From NCBI GenBank assembly GCA_032622095.1, contig CP136061.1, positions 38,385,797 through 38,449,796 on the forward strand: DNA of 64,000 nt, given 5' to 3'. The translations under genes and the position numbers were made by a program. Positions within the stretch are counted from its first letter, which is position 1. Each line of letters opens with the position of its first letter. Origin of the DNA: Siphonodentalium dalli. Its lineage: Eukaryota; Mollusca; Scaphopoda; Gadilida; Siphonodentaliidae. The notes beneath the pieces were generated by a model that was not told the origin of the DNA, did not search any database, and worked only from the letters and a program-made list of their open reading frames with translations. Shown here piece after piece: positions 11,901 through 23,950 of the stretch.

Positions 11901-14900
11901 ACCGACGGTTTTAGACTATATTTCTACTAATAATGCTATTAAATGAACGACAATTAAGAGAAATGAACTATGAATGCATATATGAAGTCAATATGTATAC
12001 ACGCGTCCACATAGCATGCCTTTTCCAGACCAATGTTTGATACCCCCCGTATAAAATAGAGCGTTTTGAGAAGAATATGTGAAATTAATATGCACATGTG
12101 TTCACATAGTAGGTCTTATCGTCATATGAAACTGCCACGTAGTACATGCTTTGTTTCCTCTGTATAACGGACTAAATGTATAGGATGTACAATACATATA
12201 ATTGGTGAAAAGAATACATGAAGTAAGTATTTATGCATTAGTCTACACCATATGGGCTCTTTATTGTCTCCATGTAATGGAGATTTTAGACTAAATTTCT
12301 TCTAATAATGCTATAAATGAACGATAATAAAGAGAAATGAACGATTAAAGAATACATCAAGTAAATATGTATACACGCATCCACATAGTAGGTCTCTTCC
12401 AGACCAATGTTTTGATGCCTCTGTATTAACAGAGAGCTTGGAGTATATATGAATGAACGGTAAGGAATATGTGAAATTAATATAGACATGTGTTCGCATA
12501 GTAGCCCTATCGGGGGCATGTTTCCTTAAATGGTAGCAATAATGAAAATTTACACTGTGTATTACAACCCACTCAAGGCTTCAGAAATATTACTAATTTT
12601 TGTGTTGTGATCAGTTGTCTCGCTTGTTTAGCTGCGATACATGATTCAATAATTTCATTTACCGCCAATAAAGCAGTATTGACTGGTATTGACGCATTAT
12701 TTTCTCAATATAACGGCGAGTTTAGATTCCTACTAATAATGCTATAAATTAACGACAATAAAGAGAAATCGACGATTAAAGAGTACATCGAATAAATGTG
12801 TATACACGCCTTCCGCTCGTATGCCTTTTCCAGACCAATGGTTGATAACCCCCTACATAATAGAGCGTTTTGATAAGAAAATGTGTCCACATAGTAGGCC
12901 TTTCGTGACATGAGACTGTCACTTGGTACAGACTGTCACTTGGTACATGCTTTGTTTCCTCTGTATAACAGCCTATCTTGATGGGAGTTATAATACATAT
13001 AATTGATAAAAATAATGCATGAAGTAAGTATTTATACACTAGTCTACATAATATGGGCTCTTTAGTTTCTCCATTTAATGGAGATTTTAGAGTAATAATA
13101 TGAATGAACTATGACTAGAATACATCGAAGAACCAGACACCAATGCCATACTCCTACCATCCATGGAGCAATTAATATACATGATATAAGACATAAAATA
13201 CAACAGACAGTATCGTGTGCAACCGCTAAGATATCATATGAATGAACCGTCATACACAATGATGTTACAACCAAAACTGCCTTATGGACGAAATACTGGA
13301 ACTGATTATACATTTGATACCCGACATGTCATTCCACTCTATACATGGTCAGTTCGATATCTTGCGAAAGTGACGTGCACCTTTAAGGTATGTGACCAAA
13401 ATGTGTTGTATTGTATTCTATATGACCATTTCTGTAGTAAATAACGACACATCATTACTAGTGGGACTATGTGTGAAGCTCTTTGAATTAAATGAGCTTA
13501 CTATGGTGGACATGTTTAACCAGATACGTTCTTCAAATAAGAAAATGTTGGGATTTAAATTGAAGCTTAATTAGCCCTTCAAGCTTTCCAAATCAAGGTT
13601 ATGGCGTGAAACAACCTGGAGAGAAAGATTTTATTTAGTTACTAATGTGGGTTCAAATAGAAACACATGGCGAAGGCCATGATTCGAGCCTGTATGGCGC
13701 TTCATAGCCCAATAAAGGCGCGCCGATGGGTGTGGTTAACTTTAATATGTCATGTGTAGACCAGAAGCCACGAGGAACCCATTGCTGTCCATGTCTGTAC
13801 CCCATATATACTGCTATATGCAGTCGACCTACCCAGGACCTCAGTTTCTCCTTTCCTGTATGGCTATTCCAAACCCATTTAGTGCAATGCGTTTGAAAAT
13901 ATACAGAGCGTTATTAAGAAGGATCGCTGATGCGTATAATATAACCAATATTTAGTCAAAATTTTAAGAAAACCCATTATTGAAACATTGCGTTTGATAG
14001 TGTAGGGATTTGACCATATAATGGTTATCAGTGAAGTGATGACATGTGCACTAAATTACCTCAGTCAGTAAAGGCTAGTTCATACCATATGAGAACCACA
14101 CTCACCACCCATGCCTATACCCAAACAAACACCATGGCGACAGCGAAACACTACGAAGCTTCTCCCCCACACGGACACTGTTGTCTTCCATGGATAATTT
14201 CTTATCCCATGTTGAGACCAAATTTCAGCCAAAGGGATCCCGTGGTTTCTGAGAAAATTATATTACAATTATGTACGGATGACGGACGAAGAGTGATTGG
14301 TTTTAGTTTCCACACAGATGTGTACCAACACGTTTTGAGACTGATATAGATGAAGTGTCCCTTTTATTATTGTTACGATGTGAAGTTGGCTAGTTCATAC
14401 CCGTAGTATCAGTTTCACTGGCCAGTGTCACTTAGAAACAATATTACGGATCATTGTCACATACAAAGGTCTTCAAAGGGAAGTCTATAATATGAGTAAT
14501 ATTTTCGCGGGCTTTTAAAGTTGTATATATATATATATATAATAGGTGTGGCTTCACATTAGCAAAGATGTCCCAAGGAACATGCACACCATGAAAGGAG
14601 GAAATATTAATAATCAAGGATGTATTCTAAATACAGGGGGAGGGGGTAATTTAATTTGTTACAGTCAATGGAGCGATTAGGAATGAATAAATTATGGAAA
14701 ACAAGATGTGAAGAGGCCTATATGACATCTGTAGAGCGTGCTACCTATATGATATCTGTAGAGCGTGCTAACGGATTTAGTCATAGAAAGAGTAATATCC
14801 AAGATGGATGCCTCGTTCAAATTCTATAGAGCCCATCTGGAGGTGCTACTAAACAAGGAATTTTTTCAAAAACTTGGAGATGAAAGTGGATATTCGAAGA

Positions 14901-15910
14901 TTATGAGGGATTAGAAGTTGTAAGAAAAAGAAGAGCGAATAAAAACAGGAAGTGGTAGATAAAAAAGAGGGATAAAAAAAAGATAACAAAGAAAAAATTA
15001 TAAATAAATAGAGGATATCCACCCTTTTTCAGTGGATATGGGTTATATCTCATGAGTGATGACAAAACATTGAATTTCCACGATATGATCAAATAATAAG
15101 CATGTGATACAACGTTTAGCCGATGGGTGTGGAGTCAGCCGGTAGGTTTCGCGAGGGATTGCGTCAGATTCCAATGACTCAGGCGTTGCGCCGGAAGTAG
15201 GGATTGCGCCAGATTCGAATGACTCAGGCATTGCGCCAGAAGTAGGGATTGCGTCAGATTCGAATGACAGGCATTGCAGGAGGCGGTGTTTCTTATGGGC
15301 TGGATCTTATTCTAGGGTTTAGGAGACGTGTGTAGACCACTCAATATCCCCTCAGGTGTAGTGTGGAACCCTTAGAAGTGGCAGTGGGTTAGATATATTA
15401 AAAGACAGTTAATTTTAATTTAATTTTAAAGTATTTTTGAATTTTAGAAAAAGTTGAAGTTTTTTAAGTTTTTCATATATTTATGAATTTTTTTCTGTTT
15501 TTCATTTTTGTTTCTTTTTGAAAAGTTTTTTAAGTTTTTTGAAATTTTTGAGTATTTTGAAGTTTTTAAACTTTTTTGAAATTTTTTGCGATTTTTGAAG
15601 TTTTTGAAGTTTTTGAAGTTTTTGAAGTTTTTGACGTTTTTGAAGTTTTTGAAATTTTTGAAATTTTTGAAGTTTTTGAATTTTTGAATTTTTTGTAAGT
15701 TTTCAATGCGAGTGTCACTTTAACATTATCCCATTGGATATAACCAACGGGTCATGTCCGGACATGCACAACCGGCATACAAATAGACCATGATGCAATG
15801 CGTGGGCGGAGAATATAGGTCAAACTCCGACGGGAGTACTGCATATAGGTCGTGTACTTCGGATAGAGTTATCGTTCCTGAAATGAGACCAAACAGGGTG
15901 GGTATCATCA
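8920..15910 (-). repeat. Right arm of the 14-kb palindrome
   Basis: Reverse complement of the left arm with the same internal repeats in mirror order. No independent open frames: each frame here is the exact mirror of one in the left arm. Confidence 0.85.
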
Positions 15911-15916
15911 CAAATC
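15911..15916 (+). repeat. Right CAAATC direct repeat (candidate TSD)
   Basis: Abuts the outer end of the right arm and matches 1899-1904. Note that 15935-15945 holds a second TATCATCAGATT-like string that also matches the left junction in inverted orientation, which gives an alternative reading of this border. Confidence 0.6.
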
Positions 15917-15984
15917 CGTTTCGATGGTCCATATATCATCAGATTCCAACAACAACATTTCTTCAAAAGTCACTTTAGTTATCA

Positions 15985-16303
15985 GAATCGAATGAATAAG
16001 GGGGCTAACGCCACCAAACAAAATCTGACAGACCCCATAATCAAATTATGCATTTTGAGAAGATTTTGTAAGTTGAAAAAGGGGGAGCCTAACTCCACCA
16101 AAAAAAATCGGACAGACCCCATAATAGCAGGTGTACATGTTGCCAAGGTACTAAATATCTATGCCAAGTTTCAAAAAATTGACCAGAAAATGTAGGAATA
16201 AAAGCTCGGACAATATTGTGTCCACGGACGGACGGACGGACAGACGGCTCGATAAGCTGATTCCAGTATACCCCCCACAACTCGTTGCGGGGGTATAATA
16301 ACG
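15985..16303 (+). repeat. Dispersed repeat family B, copy 2
   Basis: Same orientation as 1285-1740 and the same landmarks: CTCCACCAAA, AAAGCTCGGACAA, a run of GGAC units, GATAAGCTGATTCCAGTATA, and a self-complementary CCCCCC...GGGGG end. The 67-68 residue frames across it are repeat-derived. Confidence 0.7.
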
Positions 16304-16645
16304 CAAGAACAAGTATAATAGAAAGGGGGAAAAAGAACCAAATATCGTTATATGTAAGTTGTTTGCCTCTAACTGGGGCAGTCGTTTGAAATTATGCATA
16401 CCTATATGGTGCACGGTGAAATGTTTGAATGAAAACGGAGGGGAAAAATCATGGATCGGATGAAAGGATAATACTCATATTGCACACATAGCATGGTCGT
16501 GATTTCATATGTTTCAAGGGAAGTCACTCTAACATGCGATTATGTTGATCTGAGAACAGCGCTAACTAGGAGAGTTATCTGTCTTTTACCACACATAAAC
16601 TAAGTGCTCCCGAACAATTTTTAGCTAACAAGTTTAGTAGTAAAC
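16304..16645 (+). repeat. Dispersed repeat family A, copy 2 (partial)
   Basis: Matches 290-620 in order, from GCAAGAACAA to the TTATCTGTCTTTTACCACACA block, and then stops matching. Confidence 0.7.
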
Positions 16646-17168
16646 GGTTAACATTATTATCCCCCAGACACAGTTTAAAAACACAAATTTATTAAAATGA
16701 GGATAAACACGGCATATGTGTATTGTTCATATGTTTTAATGGAAAAATAAAATATACTTTTTAAATGTAAAAAAAAAAGAAGCGTAGCTCAAATAGGAGG
16801 TTTTGGGCTGGTTAATATTATACTAGAGAATGCCCGTCAGAAACGAATAGATTTTGTCATGGTAAATCTGATTCAAGTCTAAAACATACTCGTAAGAGCG
16901 ACGTATTTTATCCCAAAGGTGCGTGAATTTAAACCAAAATTGTGTACAGACGAAAACATTAGGGTAGCGAGATCTTTCACCGGCATAGATAACTACACCA
17001 TAACGCATGACATTTATGATAAGTAATTAAGCTATACTGTTATGTTGCGAAGTACTTAGACGAAATTAAAACATAATTATAAAGTACTGGAATTTGGGCA
17101 GTACCGCAATGCTATTTAGTTCGCAAATTAATTGGAATAATTCCCCGAGCACGAACCGTGGGATTTAT
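16646..17168. other. No recognisable feature
   Basis: AT-rich. A short A-run lies near 16770. No gene, hairpin or shared repeat seen. Confidence 0.4.
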
Positions 17169-17478
17169 AGCAACCCCCAAGGGTGCTTAAAACTAAGGCA
17201 GGTGAATGACGTCATATAATAACAACCCCCAAGGGTGCTTAAAACTAAGGCAGGTGAATGACGTCATATAATAACAACCCCCAAGGGTGCTTAAAACTAA
17301 GACAGGTGAATGACGTCATATAATAACAACCCCCAAGTGTGCTTAAAACTAAGGCAGGTGAATGACGTCATATAATAACAACCCCAAGGGTGCTTAAAAC
17401 TAAGGCAGGTGAATGGCGTCATATAATAACAACCCCCAAGGGTGCTTAAAACTAAGGCAGGTGAATGACGTCATATAT
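17169..17478 (+). repeat. 52-bp tandem array, six units, each with a CRE-like octamer
   Basis: Six head-to-tail units of 51-52 bp share AACCCCCAAGGGTGCTTAAA and GGCAGGTGAATGACGTCATA. The palindromic cAMP-response octamer TGACGTCA occurs at 17207, 17259, 17311, 17363 and 17466; the fifth unit has TGGCGTCA at 17414. Units are almost identical, so the array is recently expanded or homogenised. There are no spacers, so it is not a CRISPR array. Confidence 0.95.
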
Positions 17479-18348
17479 CCATCACTGATTTTTCAAGATC
17501 GCGGGTATAGATTTTGGAGAAATTGTCACGTGACTTCCGGTTAGCAACCGTGTGGAGATTGCAAAAAACGCGGAATTGAAAATGAAGCATCGCGATAAAA
17601 ATGAAAGTAACTACTTCACAACTTACGAAGAATTCACATGTGATTTAAGTCTATTCATTTCATTTAGACCAATTTCGTTGGTCAGCTTAATGAAAACGAA
17701 AAATGAAGAAGTCGTGACGATAATCCAGACAAGATTTTACAATCCACGACACGTCTTGTCAATTTGTCAATTTGGCATGTCGTCTCTGTCGTGACCACTG
17801 CTTGACGTTACGTAAATTATTCTTAGCGTTATGTCGCCGATAAAAGGCAAACTTGGGGAACTTCATGCGTGGTTGCTCCACTACGTGTCACGTACGGTTC
17901 ATATTAGTTTTGCCGGTTGTGATGAGCGAAGCTGTTGTGTTATCTTTCTGTCCAATATATTGACCGGTGAAAGCGGGCTCTAATTTTGAAACACAACACA
18001 ATTCGTTCATCATTTTTGCAGTATGGTTCGAATGCTTTTTCTTTGACATTCATTTGTGAATCGTTTATATCATGGTGGTCCCGACCGCGAAGAAGCGTTT
18101 CTCCAAGTGGCACGATTTTGCGAAACAATTAAATTTGTACATGCATGTCCGTGTCCATGGTAAATGAGATTCGTGAGAGTTCGGTTTGTCGGGCGACCAA
18201 AATAGACGTGTGGGCGGACTCCGGAGATTCGTCAGACGTTGAAACACTGGTGTCTAAATAGATACTCTATTTTCGGAAAATAATGGAAAAACGTCAAATC
18301 ATCAATGTATTAAAGAAAAAATAAATAATCTTCTTTGCTGGTTATTAT
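17479..18348. other. No supported gene
   Basis: Contains open frames of 60-80 residues on both strands with no family resemblance and no clear splice pattern. Nothing repeated is recognised. Confidence 0.4.
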
Positions 18349-19060
18349 GCCCCCGATCTCCGATGGAGATTTGGGGGTATATAGTGGAGCCCTCTGTCCG
18401 TCCGTCCGTCCTTCCGTCCGTCCGTCCGCACTAACCAGAGAGTACTTGTGGGGTGCGATTAATTTAAAAATACGCTCTTTTAAAAATCGTCAGTTGTGGG
18501 TTGCACCCCACAATTTACTCAAACAAAAGATCGCACCCACAAGTATTCATGGGTATGTGCAGTCACCCCACAAGTATACTTTGGCCAGTACGTCCGTCCT
18601 TCCGTCCGTACGAACGTTTCAACTCATAACTTTGGTTTCACGAACTCAATTCAGTTGATCTTTGGTATGCTAATAGACAAGCCGGGGGGACAAGATTTCC
18701 CCATAACTGCGGTTTCGTCCGCCCATTTTTTCAAGAGTTACGCCCCTTTTTGGACTTAGAAAATTGTCGACCCGTACGAACGTTTCAACTCAAAACTTTG
18801 GTTTCGCTAACTCAATTCAGTTGATATTTGGTATGCCAATAGACCAGCCGGGGGGACAAGATTTCCCCATAGCCGTGGTTTCGTCCGCCCATTTTTTTCC
18901 AGAGTTACGCCCCTTTTTGGACTTAGAAAACTTTTTTTGGTTTCCAGATGATAACTTGAGTTTGGATTGTTTACTCATGAATAACATAATTTTACAAAGT
19001 GCCATTTAATAAGCATTTGCACAAAAATAAGAAAAATCCTCTGATTGTACAGTCGGGGGC
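18349..19060 (+). repeat. CGTC-rich dispersed element with two internal 166-bp units
   Basis: Begins GCCCCCGA and ends TCGGGGGC, an 8-bp terminal inverted repeat. A CGTC microsatellite lies near 18396-18430. Two tandem units of 166 bp start at 18608 and 18774, each carrying GTACGAACGTTTCAACTCA, ATAGAC.AGCCGGGGGGACAA and GAGTTACGCCCCTTTTTGGA. The 81-107 residue frames come from these units. Resembles non-autonomous elements common in mollusc genomes. Confidence 0.7.
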
Positions 19061-19302
19061 GTTACCTCCGCACAGCGGTGCATTTGTTAATATTATACTG
19101 GCTATTCATATATACGTCAGGATCGAGTAGATCTATCACTATTATGAATTTATGTTGCTTTTGGCTAAATAATATAAATTTAGATAATTTTTCTGAATAA
19201 ATTGTGTGCCCAAGTTCGTGGTCTCCGATCATGTTGCCCATTTCTGAGGTAAACATGTTCTCGGGTGAAAATATATACTAATACAACTAAATAGCAATCA
19301 GT

Positions 19303-19310
19303 ATTAGATA
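19303..19310 (+). repeat. Left ATTAGATA target-site duplication
   Basis: Eight bases immediately outside the left terminal inverted repeat; identical to 23951-23958 outside the right one. Confidence 0.8.
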
Positions 19311-20301
19311 CACATAAATTGGAATCACTGACCTTTATGCAATTATTTGAGATTTTTTTGGAGTTCTAGGTATATAATTGTCAAGAATGGCAACTCCGAT
19401 TGTCGAGGTAACCCCAAAACTCTTCACTTCGACCCGTGAATTTCAACAACAAAAGCATAATTCTCAGGGTTTTCGGCATATTTCGTTAGAAAAATCATTT
19501 ATCTACAACCTTACCGCGAGCATAGCATCTATTCGTTGATTTATTCCAGGTTTTATCGCACTTTAAAACATTTTTTTCACCTGTTAGCTAGGTGGTACCG
19601 CCGAAGTTTTCCGGACCTCCTCGTGTGTCTTCGGCAAATCGGTTAGTTCAAAACTGGCTACCAAAGATGGCTACCAAAATGGTTCGTCGAAAATTGTCAA
19701 AATTCGAGTGATATCAATATCAGTACAATTTTCCAACGTATTGATTCCCATTTATCGGGACAACAATTTTTCAAACAAAGCAGTATCTTCATTAGATTCA
19801 AACCTGATAGTCACACACTAAGAGGGGCATTTTGCAATTATGCAAATATGTAAGAAAAACAGATGTCAATAGCTACGTACGTGCAGACATGATTATCGAT
19901 GAACGATTGCCAGTAAACATATGGTCCCAGTGGTTCATTCAGCAAATTGTGTAGCGCAAAAAATGCGTGATATGACATACCAGCTGGCATGATGCTACGC
20001 TGAAACCAGGTAACATATTCTGATATATAATCAAGCATAAGAGAGAAATATTTCCCATTTCAATTCACACAAGAGTCACACAACACCCACGTCCGCTTAT
20101 ATACTTTGAATTCTAGCTGGTTTATTTGCATCATACGCAGCACTTCACTCATAAGTGTATTGTAAACGTAGCTGTGGATATAAACTCGATCTGACTATAT
20201 ACCTATCGTGTTCCCGGCCATTCAAGTGTACCCTCCTCGCAACAAGAGAACACTGTTTATTCGAGCGGGGATTATGTCCGTCTTTCCTGGCCCATGAATT
20301 G
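19311..20301 (+). repeat. Left arm of the 4.6-kb foldback
   Basis: Pairs with 22953-23950. Landmarks near the outer end include GGTGGTACCGCCGAAG and ATTGATTCCCATTTATCGGG; near the inner end, AATAAACAGTGTTCTC. Short frames on both strands are not conserved between the arms. Confidence 0.85.
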
Positions 20302-20544
20302 CTACTGCGGTGGCGGGTGATTGGAGAATGAGTGCTCTGCGTTCTCAGAAGCAGTCCGGTGACCATTCCCGTGGATTTTTACCCTTAGATAGCAAGTTTG
20401 AGCCATAATAGCTAACACAAAGAAGTCCCAAAATATATATAGTATATATTCGACTATTTCGGTTGTCCGTGTTCAGTGTGCATGTATATATATATCATCG
20501 GAGCACGAAGTACTAGAGACTGCTACCAAAAAAGTTCAAAACGA

Positions 20545-21060
20545 TAAAAACAAGACCATATCCTAACAGGCAACTTTAACTGCCCAGGCATAGACTGGAC
20601 GCAAATAATTGTAAAACCTGGTGCAGCTGACAGAGAAGTATAAGAAGCTTTACCCCAACTCTCCGTCAAACAAATGTAGACTCAAATTTGTACGTATACA
20701 TAAACAACGCGTCAAAATACATTGTTGATCTATTATACACAAATAACCCGTCCATTGTTAAAAACGCCATCAGCGTTCATGTTATAGTCGTGACTGACCT
20801 CTGCATACCTGTGGCTAGACTGAAACAACCGGAGCGGAACTTTAAAAAGGTTTGTAAGGAAATAGACTACACGCCAAAAAATCTAAACAGTGTGGCGACT
20901 ACAAAACACACCAAAAAAGAATGCATTCAATGCAAAAACAGAGTTCAAAGGAGTTGAAATCCACCACGTAAACAACACCGTTACAAAGGGCCTGAAAGGA
21001 ACAAAAACTCCAAAGCATTGGAGAGACGCGACAACAACGGAAAATTAAGGTAATTCCCCA
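20545..21060 (+). pseudogene. LINE endonuclease-domain relic
   Basis: Conceptual translation across stops and frameshifts shows an apurinic-type endonuclease pattern: GNFNCPGIDW (the GDFN.P..DW box) at 20570-20600, then a TLLIYYTQ/VDLLYTNNPS stretch at 20725-20760 matching the LDLLFTNNPS region of CR1/L2-like LINEs, then a degraded SDH-like position. At least two stops interrupt it. It is much more decayed than the LINE at 37708-42192 and belongs to a different lineage. Confidence 0.65.
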
Positions 21061-21125
21061 AAAATCGAGGACACTGAGAAAGCAAAGATAATATACGCCC
21101 TGCCACTAACTCACGCTGAATATGT

Positions 21126-21520
21126 CACTCTCACCGGTTTTCTGTGATAAAGTTACACAGGTTCCTAAATTTGTGATAAAGTTACCCAGGTCTGAGAGAA
21201 TTGTGACAAAGTCACCCAGGTTTAACCAAGTACGTTAATCCAAAAATAAAGGTACATGGTTAAACAAATCTCACTCGATTTAAAAGTGACAGAGGGAAAT
21301 ATTGTTCAGTTTTGTCAAGTAACAACCTCTACTAAGCATAAATTAAGACATATTAGTACTGTATAAGTTCGTCATTTTGATCGCAAAAATTAATAATGTG
21401 TTGCTGAACATGAAATGTTATTAACCAGGGTAACTTTATCACAATCCTCTCCAACCTGGGTAACTTTATAACAATTTCAGGAACCTGGGTAACTTTGACA
21501 ACAGAAAACCGATGAGAGTG
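21126..21520. mobile_element. MITE with terminal inverted repeats of about 97 bp
   Basis: Left end CACTCTCACCGGTTTTCTGT, right end complementary to CACTCTCATCGGTTTTCTGT. Each terminal repeat holds three copies of a GATAAAGTTACCCAGGTT-like unit in opposite orientation. It lies between the endonuclease and RT parts of the LINE relic, so it inserted after that LINE. No coding capacity. Confidence 0.85.
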
Positions 21521-21739
21521 TCTATTCACCCTCCTAACTCACGGCCATATTGGATCCACCAGACCCGGTTATGTGGTTTGAGTGCTACAGGTCAAAGTTC
21601 TGGAGTAGCATTTCCATATATGGAAGTCATGAATATTCAAAATCACCATATATGTAAATGCTTCTCGGGAACTCTGACCTGTATCACTAAAACCACGGAA
21701 CCTGGGCTGGATGAATCTCTGAAAACATGGAACGGGACT

Positions 21740-22010
21740 GGATTAATCCAAAACGGCCGCGACTCAGTGGTCTCGCTTGTTGGACCAATTCCAATCAGCC
21801 TTCACGGAAAATAACACCTCACTGCCCGAACTAGACCAAACAAAACCAGTCGACGCAATAGTCAAACCTGAGATCAGTATCGTCGATGTAACTGCATTGC
21901 TACGAAACATCAAACCCCATAAGGCCATGTGTCCTGATCTCATATATACCGAACCAGATATTTAAAACGTGTGCTGAAGAAATTTGCCTACCAGGCATAA
22001 TCAACAAATA
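21740..22010 (+). pseudogene. LINE reverse-transcriptase N-terminal relic
   Basis: The frame around 21777-21965 reads FQSAFTENNTS, then LLRNIKPHKAMCPDLIY. This matches the F.S.FT..D and L..I...KA.GPD.I signatures just upstream of LINE RT domains. It probably continues the endonuclease relic at 20545-21060. The palm and catalytic box are absent. Confidence 0.65.
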
Positions 22011-22952
22011 ACTAAAGACAGATTATCCAATAATGACCGTTATGTTATGATGATCACCACAATCTGGAGGAATTCCTACCCAACGATCAATCAATCATAA
22101 AACTACAGCGTTGATTACTCCCTCAGTTATGGGTAGATGAATGGTAATTGTGTAACATCACTGGAGATATTTATAAACATGATTATAAAGTATTTCCTCG
22201 AGTTTGCAGTTCGGATGGTGCATGCGGATATACCTTATTGTTGCATGCACATGATTCAAATTGTTTTATCCGCCCAATTCACTATAGAAATAAAAGCATA
22301 GCAGATAGTTATTTCTATTCAGGAGCACACATGGCATGACAGTGTGGATCAACATCTGGAAAAGCCTGATCTGGTCCAAATTATAGCCCGGTCTGTATGC
22401 AACACAACAACTAATGTTGACTACATATGGAAAATACTTCGAAAAGATTAACTCTGCGGAACTACACCAAATACCATTTATTTGGAGACATTTATTGTTT
22501 AAAATGGGCTAGCAGACCGTCAACGTCTTCATCATTTCAGCAATCGAATGAGAAATTAAGTAGCCTTGATGTTTTCGGAACATATTGAGACGATTAACTA
22601 TTATTGAAAGGGTCATCGGATACACATAAACTAAAAAGTGTTGTCTGAAAATCACCAGCGAACAATCCAATTATCCCACAGTGTAAATACGAAATAAACG
22701 TTTCAGATGTAGCCGTGGTGGACTTTTCACCTTTAAAACATTGCTGAAATTGTTAGTACTTAAAAATATAATACAGAGTAATACAAACATGTGCTGGTTC
22801 ACACATAATAACACGCTTCGTGAACTTATATGCTGATAGCATATAAGTTGCGGTGAGCGGAGGGGAATATTCGTATTTATAGGCGATGTATATAGATCAA
22901 TCATCAAATAAGAGTGAATATTCCCTCATTGGGACCATGTGAGTTGTAATTA
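22011..22952. other. Interior of foldback element, no gene recognised
   Basis: AT-rich sequence with scattered short frames and no family resemblance. A short inverted repeat (CTTATATGCTG/ATAGCATATAAG) lies near 22826-22850. Confidence 0.4.
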
Positions 22953-23950
22953 CCAATTCATGGGCCATGAAAGACGGACATAATCCCCGCTCGAATAAAC
23001 AGTGTTCTCTTGTTGCGAGGAGGGTACACTTGAATGGCCGGGAACACGGTAGGTATATAGTCAGATCGAGTTTATATCAACAGCTACGTTTACAATACAC
23101 TTATGAGTGAAGTGCCGCGTATGATGCAAATAAACCAGCTAGAATTCAAAGTATATAAGCGGACGTGGGTGTTGTGTGACTCTTGTGTGAATTGAAATGG
23201 GAAATATTGCTCTCTTATGCTTGATTATATATCAGAATATGTTACCTGGTTTCAGCGTAGCATCATACCAGCTGGTATGTCATATCACGCATTTTTTGCG
23301 CTACACAATTTGCTGAATGAACCACTGGGACCATATGTTTACTGGCAATCGTTCATCGATAATCATGTCTGCACGTAGCTATTGACATCTGTTTTTCTTA
23401 CATATTTGAAAACAATTAAGCTCATCGCTCGCCATAATTGCAAAATGCCCTCTTAGTGTGTGACTATCAGGTTTGAATCAAATGAAGATACTGCTTTGTT
23501 TGAAAAATTGTTGTCCCGATAAATGGGAATCAATACGTTGGAAAATTGTACTGATATTGATATCACTCAAATTTTGACAATTTTCGACGAACCATTTTGG
23601 TAGCCAGTTTTGAACTAACCGATTTGCCGAAGACACACGAGGAGGTCCGGAAAACTTCGGCGGTACCACCTAGCTAACAGGTGAAACAAATGTTTTAAAG
23701 TGCGATAAAACCTGGAATAAATCAACGAATAGATGCACTGCTCGCGGTAAGGTTGTAGATAAATGATTTTTCTAACGAAATATGCCGAAAACCCTGAGAA
23801 TTATGCTTTTGTTGTTGAAATTCACGGGTCGAAGTGAAGAGTTTTGGGGTTACCTCGACAATCGGAGTTGCCATTCTTGACAATTATATACCTAGAACTC
23901 CAAAAAAATCTCAAAAAATTGCATAAAGGTCAGTGATTCCAATTTCTGTG
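22953..23950 (-). repeat. Right arm of the 4.6-kb foldback
   Basis: Reverse complement of 19311-20301 with scattered substitutions and a roughly 25-bp insertion near 23408. Confidence 0.85.

Larger units (their letters stand above)
1905..15910. mobile_element. Giant foldback palindrome, probable transposable insertion
   Basis: Bases pair around a single axis: any left position x pairs with 17815-x from 1905/15910 inward to about 8881/8934. Sampled segments across both arms, including A-rich tandem repeats and a TA microsatellite, are identical, with only a few clustered differences. The element starts TGATGATACC, ends GGTATCATCA and is flanked by CAAATC on both sides. No open frame in an arm exceeds 101 residues and none resembles a transposase, integrase or polymerase. 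A TG...CA end with a 6-bp duplication recalls retroviral-type integrases and Polintons (known biology), but no such gene is present. The alternative is an inverted-duplication or assembly artefact; the distinct flanks and the duplication argue against it. Confidence 0.7.
19311..23950. mobile_element. 4.6-kb foldback transposon with arms of about 1 kb
   Basis: Ends are CACATAAATTGGAATCACTG on the left and the complement of CACAGAAATTGGAATCACTG on the right. Arms run 19311 to about 20301 and about 22953 to 23950, well conserved but with substitutions and a roughly 25-bp insertion in the right arm near 23408. The flanking 8-bp direct repeat ATTAGATA marks transposition. An 8-bp duplication with a CA start is typical of hAT-like or foldback elements (known biology), but no transposase is seen. 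The interior carries a dead LINE fragment and a MITE, so it looks non-autonomous and composite. Confidence 0.8.

Noticed and set aside
17169-17478. Possible CRISPR-like array
   Set aside because: Units are contiguous with no variable spacers, and the DNA is from an animal genome.
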